The notes under the pieces are model-generated. The model did no database searches. It saw only the letters and a list, made by a program, of their open reading frames with translations, and had not been told where the DNA came from. 64,000 nucleotides of DNA from Pseudoscleropodium purum. Its lineage: Eukaryota > Streptophyta > Bryopsida > Hypnales > Brachytheciaceae. Location: contig OZ017801.1 of the NCBI GenBank assembly GCA_963969395.1, forward strand, positions 188,501 to 252,500, written 5' to 3'. Positions 35,619-47,679 of the stretch are shown here, piece by piece (position 1 is the first letter of the stretch; each line of letters starts with the position of its first letter). The position numbers and the translations under genes are program-made.

Positions 35619-36240
35619 GGCCAGAGCCTGCGCTGAGAACTCAAGTTGAAGAATTGGATCACGCGCGAGGAGACAGCAACTGGGAGGGAGCCAATCGAAC
35701 ACAACCGAAGACAGGACGGGCGAGTGGACGGCCGGAATTAGGAAGAGCCTCCGCACGACGAATGAGACCGAAGAGGCCGAAAGAGAGCCACAAAGGGGAG
35801 GACGCACATGCTTCAACGAAAACTAACTTCACTCATCAGTAACTGAAGTTAGATAATACGGTATACTCTGCTCACCGATCGATTTCAGTTTCGCTTTCAC
35901 AACGTTATCCGCTCTCTGTGACGGACGGACTGACGGAAAAAAATGAAGTTCACCGTGCCTGAACGATAACTTTTACTTTCCCTGGAACTGATGGCGATCC
36001 AAGGAGCTTGCTGGTGCTGGCGGCATCCACAAGCCCGCGGCCCCTCCCTGCCAAGAACCCATCGCCGACGTGGCTCCTCTTCAACCTTGCAGCCGATGAG
36101 GGGCACGCACGATGAGGGACTAGCTCACTGCCTTCCGCAAAGTTAGACCCAATCCACAGGGCAAAATCACGTTGCTTTCCCCATTTCGTCCCAATTTTCA
36201 AGCAATGTCATTTCCTAGGTTCAAGCAGTGGAACATAAGG
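35619..36240 (-). promoter_or_regulatory. 5' flank of TypA gene
   Basis: Region upstream of the TypA start codon, between it and the Harbinger-type MITE. It is GC-rich near the ATG and becomes balanced after 35820. It includes a perfect 9-bp inverted repeat CTAACTTCA...TGAAGTTAG at 35823-35852 with a 12-base spacer. No certain TATA box or start site was identified. The gene's promoter is presumed to lie here, bounded by the MITE. Confidence 0.4.
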
Positions 36241-36243
36241 TAA

Positions 36244-37107
36244 GAGCATCCCCACCCGGCTGGCATTTTGCAAGCCGGATTTGGCTGGCAAAATTGCCCG
36301 GCCATCCTTTTTGCAAGCCGGGCGGGGGAGTACAACCCACTCATGACTTGCGAACAGGCCGAGCGCGGAGATCAAGATCCGCAATCACCTGCAAGCACGA
36401 GGAATGATCTTGGAATCATGTGCTAAGGTAGGAGGCTGTAAAACGGTGCGGGCTTTAAAAATGGACCCTATAAATGGTTGTGAAATGGACATGAGTTGGT
36501 TCTGGAATTGACTAGTACATTCATTGAATGAACCAAGGAAAAAAACATTATTAATTGCAAGAGCCAATTATTCTCTTCCTTTTCCCCATTTTTATTTTGA
36601 ATTGCAAGTGAACCATTTATGAAAGACCTAGGGTCACAAATAGGGACCTACAACCCAACTCGTTTGAAAATTCATAAGTAATTCAAAAATCATTGAAAAA
36701 ATACGAAACCACTTGGGTTAACTTCCTCATCAATTTTCCTTTGTCTGAAAAATGAGCTAAAAATATTCCCGTCCAAAGAAATACATGAAAAAGGCGAACC
36801 AGCCCTTCGATGCACCATTTCTGAGCCTCCTACCTCAGCACGTCGAGGAAGACCCGCAGCAAGTGCAGGAATGCTTTGTCTCCTTTCACAGAAGTGCCAC
36901 AGAAAGTTTCGCAGCAATTTGTCTCACTCTGTCTCGCAGCCTGTTAGCAGGCCGCTTGTGGGCTAGCAAATATACCTCATTTTGCAAGCCGGGTGCACTT
37001 TTACCAGCCAACTTGTTAGCCAGTCATCCATTTCGTAGGACGGGTGGGGCAGTTTTGCCAGCCTCACCTGACTAGTCATCCATTTTCATGGACGGGTGGA
37101 GATGGTC
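36244..37107. mobile_element. PIF/Harbinger-type MITE, 864 bp, TSD TAA
   Basis: Left end GAGCATCCCCACCCG and right end CGGGTGGAGATGGTC form imperfect terminal inverted repeats (GAGCATCCCCACCCG versus GACCATCTCCACCCG). TAA flanks both ends (36241-36243 and 37108-37110), the 3-bp TWA duplication of PIF/Harbinger elements. Subterminal regions at both ends repeat the motif GCAAGCCGG and TTGGCTGGCAAA/TTGCCAGCC in inverted sense. GC is high for an intergenic element. No transposase is encoded, so it is non-autonomous. It sits about 625 bp upstream of the TypA ATG. Confidence 0.82.
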
Positions 37108-37284
37108 TAATTGCACCTAACTATGGCTTGTTAGCAAACCACTCCATTTGAATCCTTTATTAAAATAGAAGCCCTACAAACATAATAGTGGAAGGTTGAT
37201 TAAGTATATCTATTTTCAGCACTATGATAAATTTGTAATTTTCTCATGTATTTGTTCAAAAATAGGCAGGCAACAAGAATAGGA

Positions 37285-38215
37285 ATTGTCACATCTTCTT
37301 TGAGAATGAAACTTTCATGAAGAATGAAAAGATATAGAGTTCAAGAGCCAATAGGAGCCCTTGTCCATGAAAAAGGTATAACACCCCTTTTGAAGATGGA
37401 GAGATATAGAGAAAATAGGGGTGGTTTGAACAATGCTACTATGTGAACCTACAAATGCAAGCCTATGAGCATTGAGCTTACAACAAAGGTACCTATAACA
37501 TAGATATCCTACACCATTGCAAGTATATATCATAGGCACCTACAATATAGGTTTCTATAACATATAAATTCTATGAACATGGAAGGTGTCTATAATATAG
37601 GTGTCTAGGTTTCTAGGATCATGAGTTCATGAGCTCATGATTCTAAGCTCACATAATAGCATCTTTAGGGGTAGTCACACCTTCTTCATTGCATGCCAAT
37701 TCTTCAAAGAATAGGGATGTGGTGGTTCTTCATTGACTATTTGTGACAAAATATTCATCTTTTGCAATGTAAATTATTAACCTCCAAAGGTAAATAATGG
37801 ACATAAAGAAGATTTCTTTTAATTATAGAAGTATATTTTCTTGCGCTTCTGAATTTCACTCTTCTACTACCAATTTCAAGAAGATGTTATTATTGATTTC
37901 ACCCTCACTATCAATGTCTATGTACATTGTCTGCCCTACACTATAAGTGATGAGCAACACTTGCAAGCTTGCTAGCTAGTTTGTCTATTTTTAGTCCTCA
38001 ATAAATCATTGATGCACACAACAATTCATTCCATCGTCCTAACCAAAAAATTATTGCATAAAAGTTATTGTAGGTGAGTTCATTGATTGTTTTCATCCTC
38101 CACACGATACAAAAAGGGGGGTCTCACCCTCTTTTCACTTGGAAGTGCTCCCTACTGGCTCTTGTTTTCTCTCACCAACTTCACATTCTTCATAGAATTT
38201 TGCTTGGTCAAGAAA
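37285..38215. repeat. Inverted repeat pair R4 around ~700 bp
   Basis: 37285-37400 (ATGAAGAATGAAAAG, CAAGAGCCAATAGGAGC, ACACCCCTTTTG) is the diverged inverse of 38085-38215 (CAAAAAGGGGGGTCTCACC, CTCCCTACTGGCTCTTG, CTTCATAGAATTT). A third copy lies at 29155-29315. The ~680-bp interior has GTAT/CATAGG-rich low-complexity stretches and no coding frame. It could be a foldback or two opposed insertions. Confidence 0.5.
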
Positions 38216-40365
38216 GTATGACTATCCCTTATGAAGAATGGAAAAACACACATTCTTTACACACATTCTTCATCTCAAGAAGAGAAAAAAAAACTTCTCA
38301 ATATTCAAGCAATGAACCCTTCGCAATTCAAGGAGAGAGTGTCATGTCCTCATTCTCTGAAGATTGAAAAGAAGTAGAAGGTGTAACAACCTCTAATCTA
38401 AATCCATCTTCATATACTCCAAAGTACAATGCCTATTGCTATAATGTGTAGACTATCCAGCATATATAAAATTACTTGTGCACAAAGAGATTTACTTCAA
38501 GTACAAGACTTCTATTCTTTCTTCTATAAACTCTCTACCTTCATCTACAAACCATTTGATTGTCTTAATTTCCCTCATCACTATTATGTCCAACATTCTT
38601 GTAACCAAACAAATACCTCTAGCACATGATATCTTCTCACAAATATGGGCTACCAATAGGGTGATGATTTTTTTACATTTAAATGTAAATTGTATTACAA
38701 TTTCATCCATTACAAACTCAACTATACAATTTTTCATTCATCACTTTATTCATGCTAAACTCTAATGATATCCAAACATCTTGGCTATAATGAAACCTTT
38801 TTGGTGTTGTTACAATGCAATAGGCTCTATTCTAATGCTATATATACAATATATAAAAAAAAATTCAACAAGTGACTGAATTGTTCATTTAAATTTTCAA
38901 GTTTTAGGATCTTATTAAAACAAATTTTAACTTGAGGCATTATATGAGATATACTAAATCCTCATGAATGAATATCTAAATGTGTTTTGCATGTATGATG
39001 TTTTGACCATAAGTCTATTTTTCTATTAGATCTTGAAGCATATGATTCAAATTCTTGAATCTATTTTTATAGGCAAATATACGCAACCAATTCCTATTCT
39101 ATACACATTCAAACATGGATTGATTGTATGGAAAAGACAATTTGCATTTCATAACTCCAACTTTGTTGAAACTAAAAACTTCACATTAGCACTACACACT
39201 AAAAAATTCATCAAATCAACAATCAAATCAAAATTATTAGCAAGATAATTTTGCCTATTTTTAAAATATAATGTATTTGTACATTGAAAAATTTGAAAAA
39301 ATGCAATTTTTTTTTAAATTGCCCATTTTTACCATCAAGAAATATTTTTATTAGTTGCAATTACATCATGCATTTTGTAAGGCATGATAGTAATGAGTAC
39401 ATAAATGATATCTCTATAAAGAAAATTGGTAATTCTACAAAGTTCTCATGTCACTTGATGTTGTGCGATGGCTAGCAACACCAATACTATATTGCTATTA
39501 ATACTATACTTGAGGCCTTAGAGAAATTGACCTATGTAATTGAATCCTTGCTTGTATAATTATAAAATTTGCAAATTGAGAATACCACAAGCAATTTCAT
39601 GGCTCTGGAGGTCACTTAGAATTTTTTAGCAAACAACATGCGACATAATATAGGGAGATATTAATTCATGGTGTCCAAAAATTAGAAAATTATTAGAATC
39701 AATATATAATATACAAAATACTATACATGCATTCACTCCAAAGTAAGATACATGCATTAATAATACCTCACATTTGTAAAAATTCGATGTAAGATACAAT
39801 TAGAGAATTAGATATTAGATATTTACAATTTATAGGCTCAATTATAGGAGTCTGTTGGACTATTGGTTTGGATGAAAATTCTTTAGTTACAGTCTCATAG
39901 TCTGGATGAAATAGAAGATGAATGATGGTGTAGTTGTTTACAGGGTTAGGATTGTACATCTCTTATTTCACCCAAATTTAGGGTTTGGGATACTTTCTTG
40001 TTGCAATAACTATGGATTCTCTCATTGCAACTCTTGAGCATTTTTGCGCCTCTAGCTATTGTGCAACTTGTAATTTTAGGACTTGTAGTATCTAGTTTTG
40101 AGGTGTTGGCTAGAAAGCAACTTGGAGTTTAAAGATTTTACACTTTTGGGAAAATTGATTCAACTTCAGCTACATATCCGATAGTGATTCATGTCTGTAT
40201 GTGTTAGAAGTATTATAGTGTAGGTTTTTTGAAGGTGCATTTAATTTTACATTAATGGCATCATTGAGGGAGAGGCACATCAAGCTATGGATACTTGACG
40301 ACAAGGAAATAGATCTAAAGTACTTTGGGAAGGTCAAAGTTGGGGATGGCAAATCACATTAGAGA
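38216..40365. other. AT-rich intergenic, no gene
   Basis: Only short frames without motifs (e.g. 38478-38765). No repeat was delimited in this stretch. Confidence 0.5.
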
Positions 40366-40368
40366 AAT

Positions 40369-41432
40369 CACTATAGGAAAATTGGCTCTTTTGTGATGTC
40401 AAAAAAAACATATCATGACATTGCTTGAGACACAAAATGAATCAATGTTGACGTCATCTAAAATTTGTCATAATTGACAAGAAAAAAACATGCTAAAATT
40501 TCATGAGACATGGCAAAAATGAGCTTGTTTTTTCCTAACATCACACATGACACGGTCTATAGAGTTGCTTAAAATGCGACATGTAGAGGACAGATCACCT
40601 CCACATCAGTGCCATGCGGTCGAGCAATGCCACATAGGAAAATTTTTCATCCGGTATGATATTGACTTAGCACTAAACATATTGGCAAGAAAAATGATGT
40701 GGCATACTTAGTCAACACACATTTTACTATTTAAAAATTTTAATTTTGTTTTCAAAATGTCAATTAAGACATCAAGACATTTTTTGAGACATCAAATGAT
40801 ACATATCATACCTATAGGGCAAGGTCAATAAAAATTAATTAGTTAAAATAAAATATTAAATAAAATAAAATAAAAAAATTGTTGAATTCAACAAGAATTA
40901 AAGAAAACTTACCATCTATCATTAAAGAATTACTTCATTTAAAGTTAGTAAAAATGAAGGGTGGAGAGGATGTATTTCTATTGAAATCTATTGTTTGTTC
41001 ATGGTGAGACAAAAGATATGGAATAATTTGAATGTGGGAACTTGACTACTACACATGTGGACATTGTTTTAGACATTGGGATGTTGTTTCAGACATTTTA
41101 CATTGAACATATTTTATTCTTTATATGTTCCATATAGATTGTCAATCTTCCTACAATCCTAATTGTATAAAGAGCTTCATTTTTCATCCATGGTGCACAT
41201 CCATCCATTTCCCTTTTTTTGCAAAGTATATCATGTGGATGTCCTTTTTTTAAAATTTTCACATTTGGTCAACATTTTATCATAGACCGCAAAAAATTTG
41301 ATTGATTTACCTATAGTCAAAATGGCTTTATTTGCTAACATGGTAATCTATGTTTTTTTGGACGATTAAAAAAACATCAATATGTCAAACAAAACGTCAA
41401 TGTCAATGATAATATCAACTTGTTTTTATAGT
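40369..41432. mobile_element. Candidate non-autonomous CACTA element, ~1.06 kb
   Basis: Left end CACTATAGGAAAA follows AAT (40366-40368). The right end TTTTTATAGT is followed by AAT (41433-41435), so a 3-bp duplication is present if the final G of the expected TAGTG end was lost. The interior repeats ATGTCA/TGACAT words, including GACATCAA-type motifs near 40760-40800 and 41360-41400, and has no transposase. The right terminus is imperfect, so the call is tentative. Confidence 0.45.
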
Positions 41433-41877
41433 AATGTTCGAGTATTTTGTGCAACATCCACAAAAAGCTACCTTCCCAAACTTTCTGCACTTTGACATTG
41501 CATGTTTTTTGAAACATTACATGTTAGTGGTAAACATATCTAAAAATACAAGTTTCTAGCTTATAGTGAATTCTCAACCTTCCGGAGGGCCGTTCCAAAG
41601 TGACCAAATTAATCTAATAATTGCATGAGAATTAGTAGGGGCATATAGCCACAATGCATGGTCAGAGTGTGTAAACTTTGCAAAAGATGTCAGGACTTAG
41701 AGATATGAGGATGAAGTAGAAACCTATTTAATAATCAACCAATTAAGTTTCACTAAATTTGATCAATTTGCCAAAAATTTGCTAATTAATCAAATTCACT
41801 GAAATTAAGCAAAATGAAGTGGATTTTCAAGCTAGTTGCCAAAAAAAATTAGAAAATTGCATCGTTCTCCAACTTGC

Positions 41878-42378
41878 TTCAAAAGCCAATGTATGTGGGA
41901 TATGTAAATTAGGATTAATAGGAGCACAACTGCCCATAGTGAAGTCAAAAGTAGAAATTGTATTCAAAATTGAATTTTAGATCCCATTTAGACATTGTAG
42001 AAAGATTTTTTCAAAAAACTTTGAACTAAATAAAGTTGAAGAATTACACTAATTTTCATTTTCACAAACCCATTTGAAGTTTAGAGCCTTCAATAAAAAG
42101 TTATAGACAAAATTTGGAGAGGGTGTTTGAAAATGTCAAAGAAAATTTCCCTTTCAACTCCTTTGAGAATTTTGTTTATAACTTTTTACTAGAGGCTCTA
42201 CACCTCAAGTGGATTCTTAAAAATGAAAACTAGCTTTATTCTACAACATTATTTAATTCAAAGTTTTTTGAAAAAGATCATTCTACTATGCCTAAATGGG
42301 GTCTAAATTTGACTCTAAATACAATTCCTGCATTTGACAATGAATGATCTATCTTCTAAATATCCCATAGCCTTTGAA
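41878..42378. repeat. ~500-bp foldback (near-continuous inverted repeat)
   Basis: The two halves, roughly 41878-42128 and 42129-42378, are reverse complements with moderate divergence. Examples: TTCAAAAAACTTTGAACTAA versus the inverse of TTAATTCAAAGTTTTTTGAA; TAGAGCCTTCAATAAAAAGT versus the inverse of ACTTTTTACTAGAGGCTCTA. Almost no spacer separates them, so transcription in either direction would give a long hairpin. A half-copy matching the right arm occurs at about 57725-58030. Noncoding. Confidence 0.72.
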
Positions 42379-44280
42379 GATTCATCCTAAACAATTGATT
42401 TCTATAAAAACAAGCTCAATATCCTTCCTTATCACCCATAATCAATGAATAAATCTACCATGATGCCATTAAAAAAATGCTAGGCATTTGCATTTCTTTT
42501 GTAACTTGATCGAAAACAAGGTACGCAATATTCAAGGTTAAAGTGCATTATAATACTTGAACCTTAATTATTAATTACTTATACTTGGGTTTCAAACCAT
42601 TGACAATCATTGGATATCACAACTTTATGTAGACAATTGTAGGGAAAAAACAAATCATTAAGCAAAATTAAATGTAATTGTGTGATCTTTTTAGCTACTT
42701 TGGAGTGGCCCTCCAAAGGAATGAAAATTTCTCTAATGTATGCTTCTTTGAAGGAGAGGTTGGAGGCTACAAATGTGCTAGATTGGACATTTGAATTCTA
42801 GGTAGTCAAAGACAATTTCAAGATATGGTAGAAAATTGAAGCTTTGAACAATATTTCAGATGAAGTGCATGTCATACATGTAGGCTATGGCAACTATAAA
42901 AGTAACAAACACTGAAGAGATAAGGAAAATTTTGAGCCCTCTATGAGCCTCTAATACTTGACAAGAGAAGCTATTGTTTGAGGGCTAGGCATGCTAGTAT
43001 GAGTACAAAAATTTGGGTACAAATTTGTTTCTATCTTGTATAAAGAACCTCTACTAGGAGCCAAATTATATAACCTAGAATATTTATTTTATACCTTGGT
43101 AATTCAAAGATGAATATGAGTAAAAAAACATCAAGTCATATACAAAATCACATTTTTCCACTTTTAGGGTAAAAAATAATGTTTACAAAGTTTATACTTT
43201 AAATTGTATTATCTTGTGAGCCCTCTAATATCCACCCAATAAATTGCCAAGAAAAGGTAGCTTACAATTTGTAGCAAAATACTATCAAGTTCAGGGGAAT
43301 ACTAGCTATCTACATGCATTCAAAAGTAGAGATTAAAACTAGCTTTAGGTACTACTTATAGAGTAACTACTAAAGCCTATGCTTTCATTGTGAGTTTTTA
43401 AGCTTCAACATCTTAGAAGGAAGTATATCTACAATTGTGAGCTATTTCTCGCATCTTCTACTAATTTTTCTGCTTGCATGATCTAGTTCCTCCAAAATGA
43501 ACTTGAATTTAGCAAGTGCATTTGCTCCCATTGTAATTTGGACTTCTTGTCAAAGGTTTGAAACTGCCCAATCAACTCCAACTTGAAATTAAAGATAGTC
43601 AGGGAGATTAGAGCCAAACCTCACAATTTAAACTCACAAGTTGCACTCTAGCCTCTTACTCTATAGGTATCCAAATAGGAGTTGTCTACTATTCTAGAAT
43701 GAAGAAAAAATCACAATAGAGTGTTTGTCTGGCAATATGAAACTAAAATCCAATACTAGGGCAATGCATGGTATAACAGATGATGTCTCCCATAGTGGGA
43801 CACTTTTGATGCTAGCCCGGGTCCATCAAATCATCAAAGACCTCATCATCCATATCCTTAAAAGTTAAAAAAAGTAGGTGACCTGATACGATTGAGTGTA
43901 GTAGCAAACAAGTCTACAAAGAGTATGAGAGGTATAAACCATTGAATATGAGAACAATGGGAGCTAGTACTTGGTTTCATTGGAGCAAGAAAGTCTTGGT
44001 GCAGTTTTGATCGGAAGGACTTAAAGGTGGTCATATGTGGCAATGGCCCGGTCAGAGATGCAAAGCTAGGGAAGGGGATCTCTTCTAATTCTCCATACAA
44101 TCATTGTTCTACTAGAGGGACATAAGTCTACTTGTAGAAGAAGATACTTGCATCTCGTAGCTCCCTTGCAATTTTGTTGTAGTGAATCAATACACCCACA
44201 TCAGCATGCACACTAACAACCAACTCGACTATTGGCGTTCAATCAACCTAGTCATCAAAAAAGATTGGAAACAAATCTAA
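42379..44280. other. AT-rich intergenic, no gene
   Basis: No recognised protein. An 80-codon minus frame at 43858-44100 is slightly GC-richer than its surroundings, but no family is apparent. Confidence 0.45.
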
Positions 44281-44588
44281 TGGTGAATTTTGTTAAAATG
44301 GCAGTATTCCAAATGCCACTTTCACACTTTGACATCTAGGACAAGTATACATTGCTAACATCTAGGTCATATTTAGATTTTAGAAACCTATGACTAGTAT
44401 AGATATTAGACCAAGCAGTCTCAAAAATTTAGGATTGGTATAGATTTCAGATATCTAGGAGAGTTGTAGATTTCAAAAATATAGTACTCATGTAGATCCT
44501 AGTACAGAAAAAATGATTCTAAATGCATGGTCTAAACTTCCAAAAGTGCCAAATTAACATAATACTGTCATTTTAACAAAATTTGCCA
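44281..44588 (+). mobile_element. MITE family M1, copy 1 (308 bp)
   Basis: Starts TGGTGAATTTTGTTAAAATG and ends CATTTTAACAAAATTTGCCA, giving ~26-bp terminal inverted repeats. It is homologous along its full length, in opposite orientation, to 56865-57172, and both copies are exactly 308 bp. The interior contains repeated words related to AATCTAGATTTTTGAAATCTA. No coding frame. Flanks show no certain target-site duplication, so the superfamily is unassigned. Confidence 0.75.
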
Positions 44589-45000
44589 TAGTCTACTACA
44601 AAGGCAAATTAGAATTAGTACATGAGCTAGAGAGTTCAAAGTACGTAGGGTGTGAATTAACCATGGATGTATTTGAAATCAGTATGCATTTTGGCTACTA
44701 GAACATCAACTGATGCAAATTCTATAGGTATATATTCTACAATAATTCATCCTTCCACCAAAAAGGAATGCTTTCCTACAATTAAGCAAATTGGTAAGTG
44801 CTTCTCTAATTGCAAATCCAAGATGAAAATCCAATTGATTACACAAAAGAATTGGAGACAAATTAAGCAATTAGAACATATATTTTGAAATTGAATTGTA
44901 GCGAAGTTAAATCATTATCAAACTGTAAAGGTGAAATTGCACTCATAGCTAGTAAGCACTTTCAACTGTAGGCAAACTTTGTTGTACAAATATTTGGGTC

Positions 45001-45620
45001 CAGAATGAGCCGTCTTGGCTAGCGTAATACTAAAGGCCACTTCACACATGGGCCCAAGGTGGAGAGTCCATCGGCCTCCACCAATCAAATTTCAGAAAAC
45101 CCCAACTTTGGCCTCTCAACCCTTCATATAAGGCGGCACAATTCAAAGTCTGTCGCCCTTCAAAGTGCCTATATGGAAGTCCAAGCTCCTATGTGGCAAT
45201 GGCCTTACAACGAACTCTCAACCAAAGTTTGGGTTGTCATTTTGTGGTGACCCAAACTTTAGTCGAGAGTCCATTGAATTGCCCATTTCTTTGGACTCTT
45301 GCCCAAAGTTTGGCCATGAACTCCCACGGCCTCTCGACGTGGTTGGCCTATGTATGAAGCGCCCCTACGTTCCTTTGATCTCCAAATTCAAAGGCTTTGA
45401 CTTGAGCTTTCTACAAGTAATCCTGGTTGTTTTGGTGCCCATTTATTGCCCATTTCTTTGGACTCTTGCCCAAAGTTTGGCCATGAACTCCCATGGCCTC
45501 TCGACTTGGTCGGCCCATGTGTAAAGCGCCCCTAAGTTCCCTTGATCTCCAAATTCAAAAAACTTTGACTTGCACTTTCCACAAGTAATCTTGGTTGTTT
45601 TGGTGGTAACAAGAAGAATC
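45001..45620 (+). repeat. Segmental repeat R6, copy 1 with internal 167-bp tandem duplication
   Basis: GGGCCCAAGG, CCACCAATCAAATTTCAGAAA, CAATGGCCTTAC and GCCCATTTCTTTGGACTCTT recur in the same order at 52906-53250. Within this copy the block starting GCCCATTTCTTTGGACTCTT (45281) is repeated at 45448, a period of 167 bp running to about 45615. The block is noticeably GC-richer than its surroundings. Frames across it are open for ~110 codons in several phases but match nothing I know, and the copies differ by indels. Confidence 0.65.
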
Positions 45621-47679
45621 ATGTCTCCACTCTAAGTCTAGATATGGGTTTAGAAGCACCTAAGAATTAATCTCAAAGCGCATGGGGATCTAATGACCAG
45701 ATGGCCAATGTTGATTATTGTGAAGTGTAACCGCTTTCATACAATTAGAGGGAGGCATTGCAACAACAAAAACACTTCGCAACAAGACGTGTTGCAATGT
45801 AGACAAGCTCTCTTTGAGGATAGTGAAGAATGTAACTAAATCAGCACTAAATAATGGCACTAAGTTTGTTGATTTGAGGAAGAAAGGGTGAGGCAATTGT
45901 TCATCCAATGTTGGACAATGATTTTCAAGTCACCACACCCTTGAATAAAGAAGTAAATTTAAACACAACATCTTTTAGTGATATGACATAGTGCATTGAT
46001 TGATAGAAGGGATTCTAAGATTAATATCCAATTTTGAGATTTATTTCTAAAATTCCTAATAGTATGAAATATATTTGTATATAAATTTTTTCATGTTTAG
46101 AGGCCCAAAATTGCTTCAAAATACTTGCCCTCAAATCAAGGTCAAAACCTTCATTGGTATTTATTTTTTTAACAAATTTAGCAATAGGATCTTTTGGTTA
46201 ATTTGTTTAAGTGCATTGTCTCAAATTTTTGAGTGATTATCCCTAGTTCCCCACCGATTGCAAGCTCAATGTGCTTAAACTTCAAAACATAGGCTTTCCA
46301 AAAGGTGAAGTTTTGTCTTTCAACATTTTGAGAAAATATCATGCATGTCCTAAAACTTGTGAATTTTAGTCAAAATATTGCCTGAAATATTGGAAAATAA
46401 CTTAAGAATATGTATTAAAATAAATTTAACCAAAAGAATTTCTTCTTTATATTTAAAAAAATTGTAAAGTAAAAGGTGTTAATGAATGAAAGATAAAACT
46501 AATATGCTAATAACTTTTCAAAGAATTTGGGAATTTTTAATCTTAAGAGTGAAAATGTTCTAATAAAAAATGATATCCTTTACTTTTATTTGAAAATTTT
46601 CAAAACTGAAAGCAAAAAACAACTCAATATGTTTTTTCTACCTTCATCATTGACAAAATAAAATTTCTTATAACATTTACCTCATTATTGAAAATTGAAA
46701 GGTTCAAATGTTTTTGAGTAGGTATCAATTTATAAAATTTCAAAAAAATAATTGATATTTTTTTAAATATATTTTTTGCTATCTTAGAATTTGACATTGA
46801 AATTGAAAAAAAACTTCTAACTTTAGCAATATTTATCAAAACCACATGAAATAAAGCTTCACATCTATATTATGATGTGTAGCATTCATTTTTCAAAATT
46901 CATTCAGAAATTTCAAATTATCAAGTCAATAGAGCCTGAATTTTCAAAAGCTCAAAATAGGTTCTTTGGTCTTTTAGAAGTTTATTAATACAAACATTTA
47001 AACACTTCAAAAATTGTTACATGCCAACTTATAAGGTGGTGTTTAATTTAAATACAAGCATGTTTAAAATAACATAATTTCAATTTTATTTAAGCATACA
47101 AGTTATATTCATTTTGTATAATTTTAAACACACTTGTATTAAATCTAACACAAAAAAATTCATTAGGTGGAATATGTCAATTTCTTCTAGTGAATTGAAT
47201 CATTGAATTTATCATATCTCATTTCCAATCCATTCATACATTATTTTTTAGAAATTTTTAATATTTTATTTTTAATAATCAGATAAAAAAGAATTTCAAT
47301 TTTAGCTTTGAAATCCAGATATAAATGATTAGTGATAAGATTATTGAATTTAAGCCTATAAATGTAATCTCAGCTTTTCATAATCTACAACTTTCATTTG
47401 TATATCAATTCCAAAATATTCTTCTAAGTAGTATTTTGTGATGATTTCTTTCAAATCGGCAATTTTAGAGACACCATTTGCAATATAGTGGTTAAAAAAA
47501 ATAAGAAACTTGAATTTGGTTTCATTTTTTTTTACACTAACTCTTAGAAATATAATATATTTAAAATGTAAGAATTTGATAAAGTTGAATAGGATAAATG
47601 TAGTATAAAGACTTAGAAAGTAAAGGTTAACCAATTGAAGAATCATAATAAAAAATGAATTGGAATTTTTTATAATTAC
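45621..47679. other. AT-rich intergenic, no gene
   Basis: Very AT-rich, particularly 46400-47350. No frame with recognisable motifs. Nothing else was seen. Confidence 0.5.

Noticed and set aside
35050..35842. Long plus-strand frames (199 and 260 codons) opposite TypA exons 1-2 and the promoter
   Set aside because: They are shadows of GC-rich antisense sequence. The minus strand carries a transit peptide and the GTPase G1 motif with consistent splice phases.
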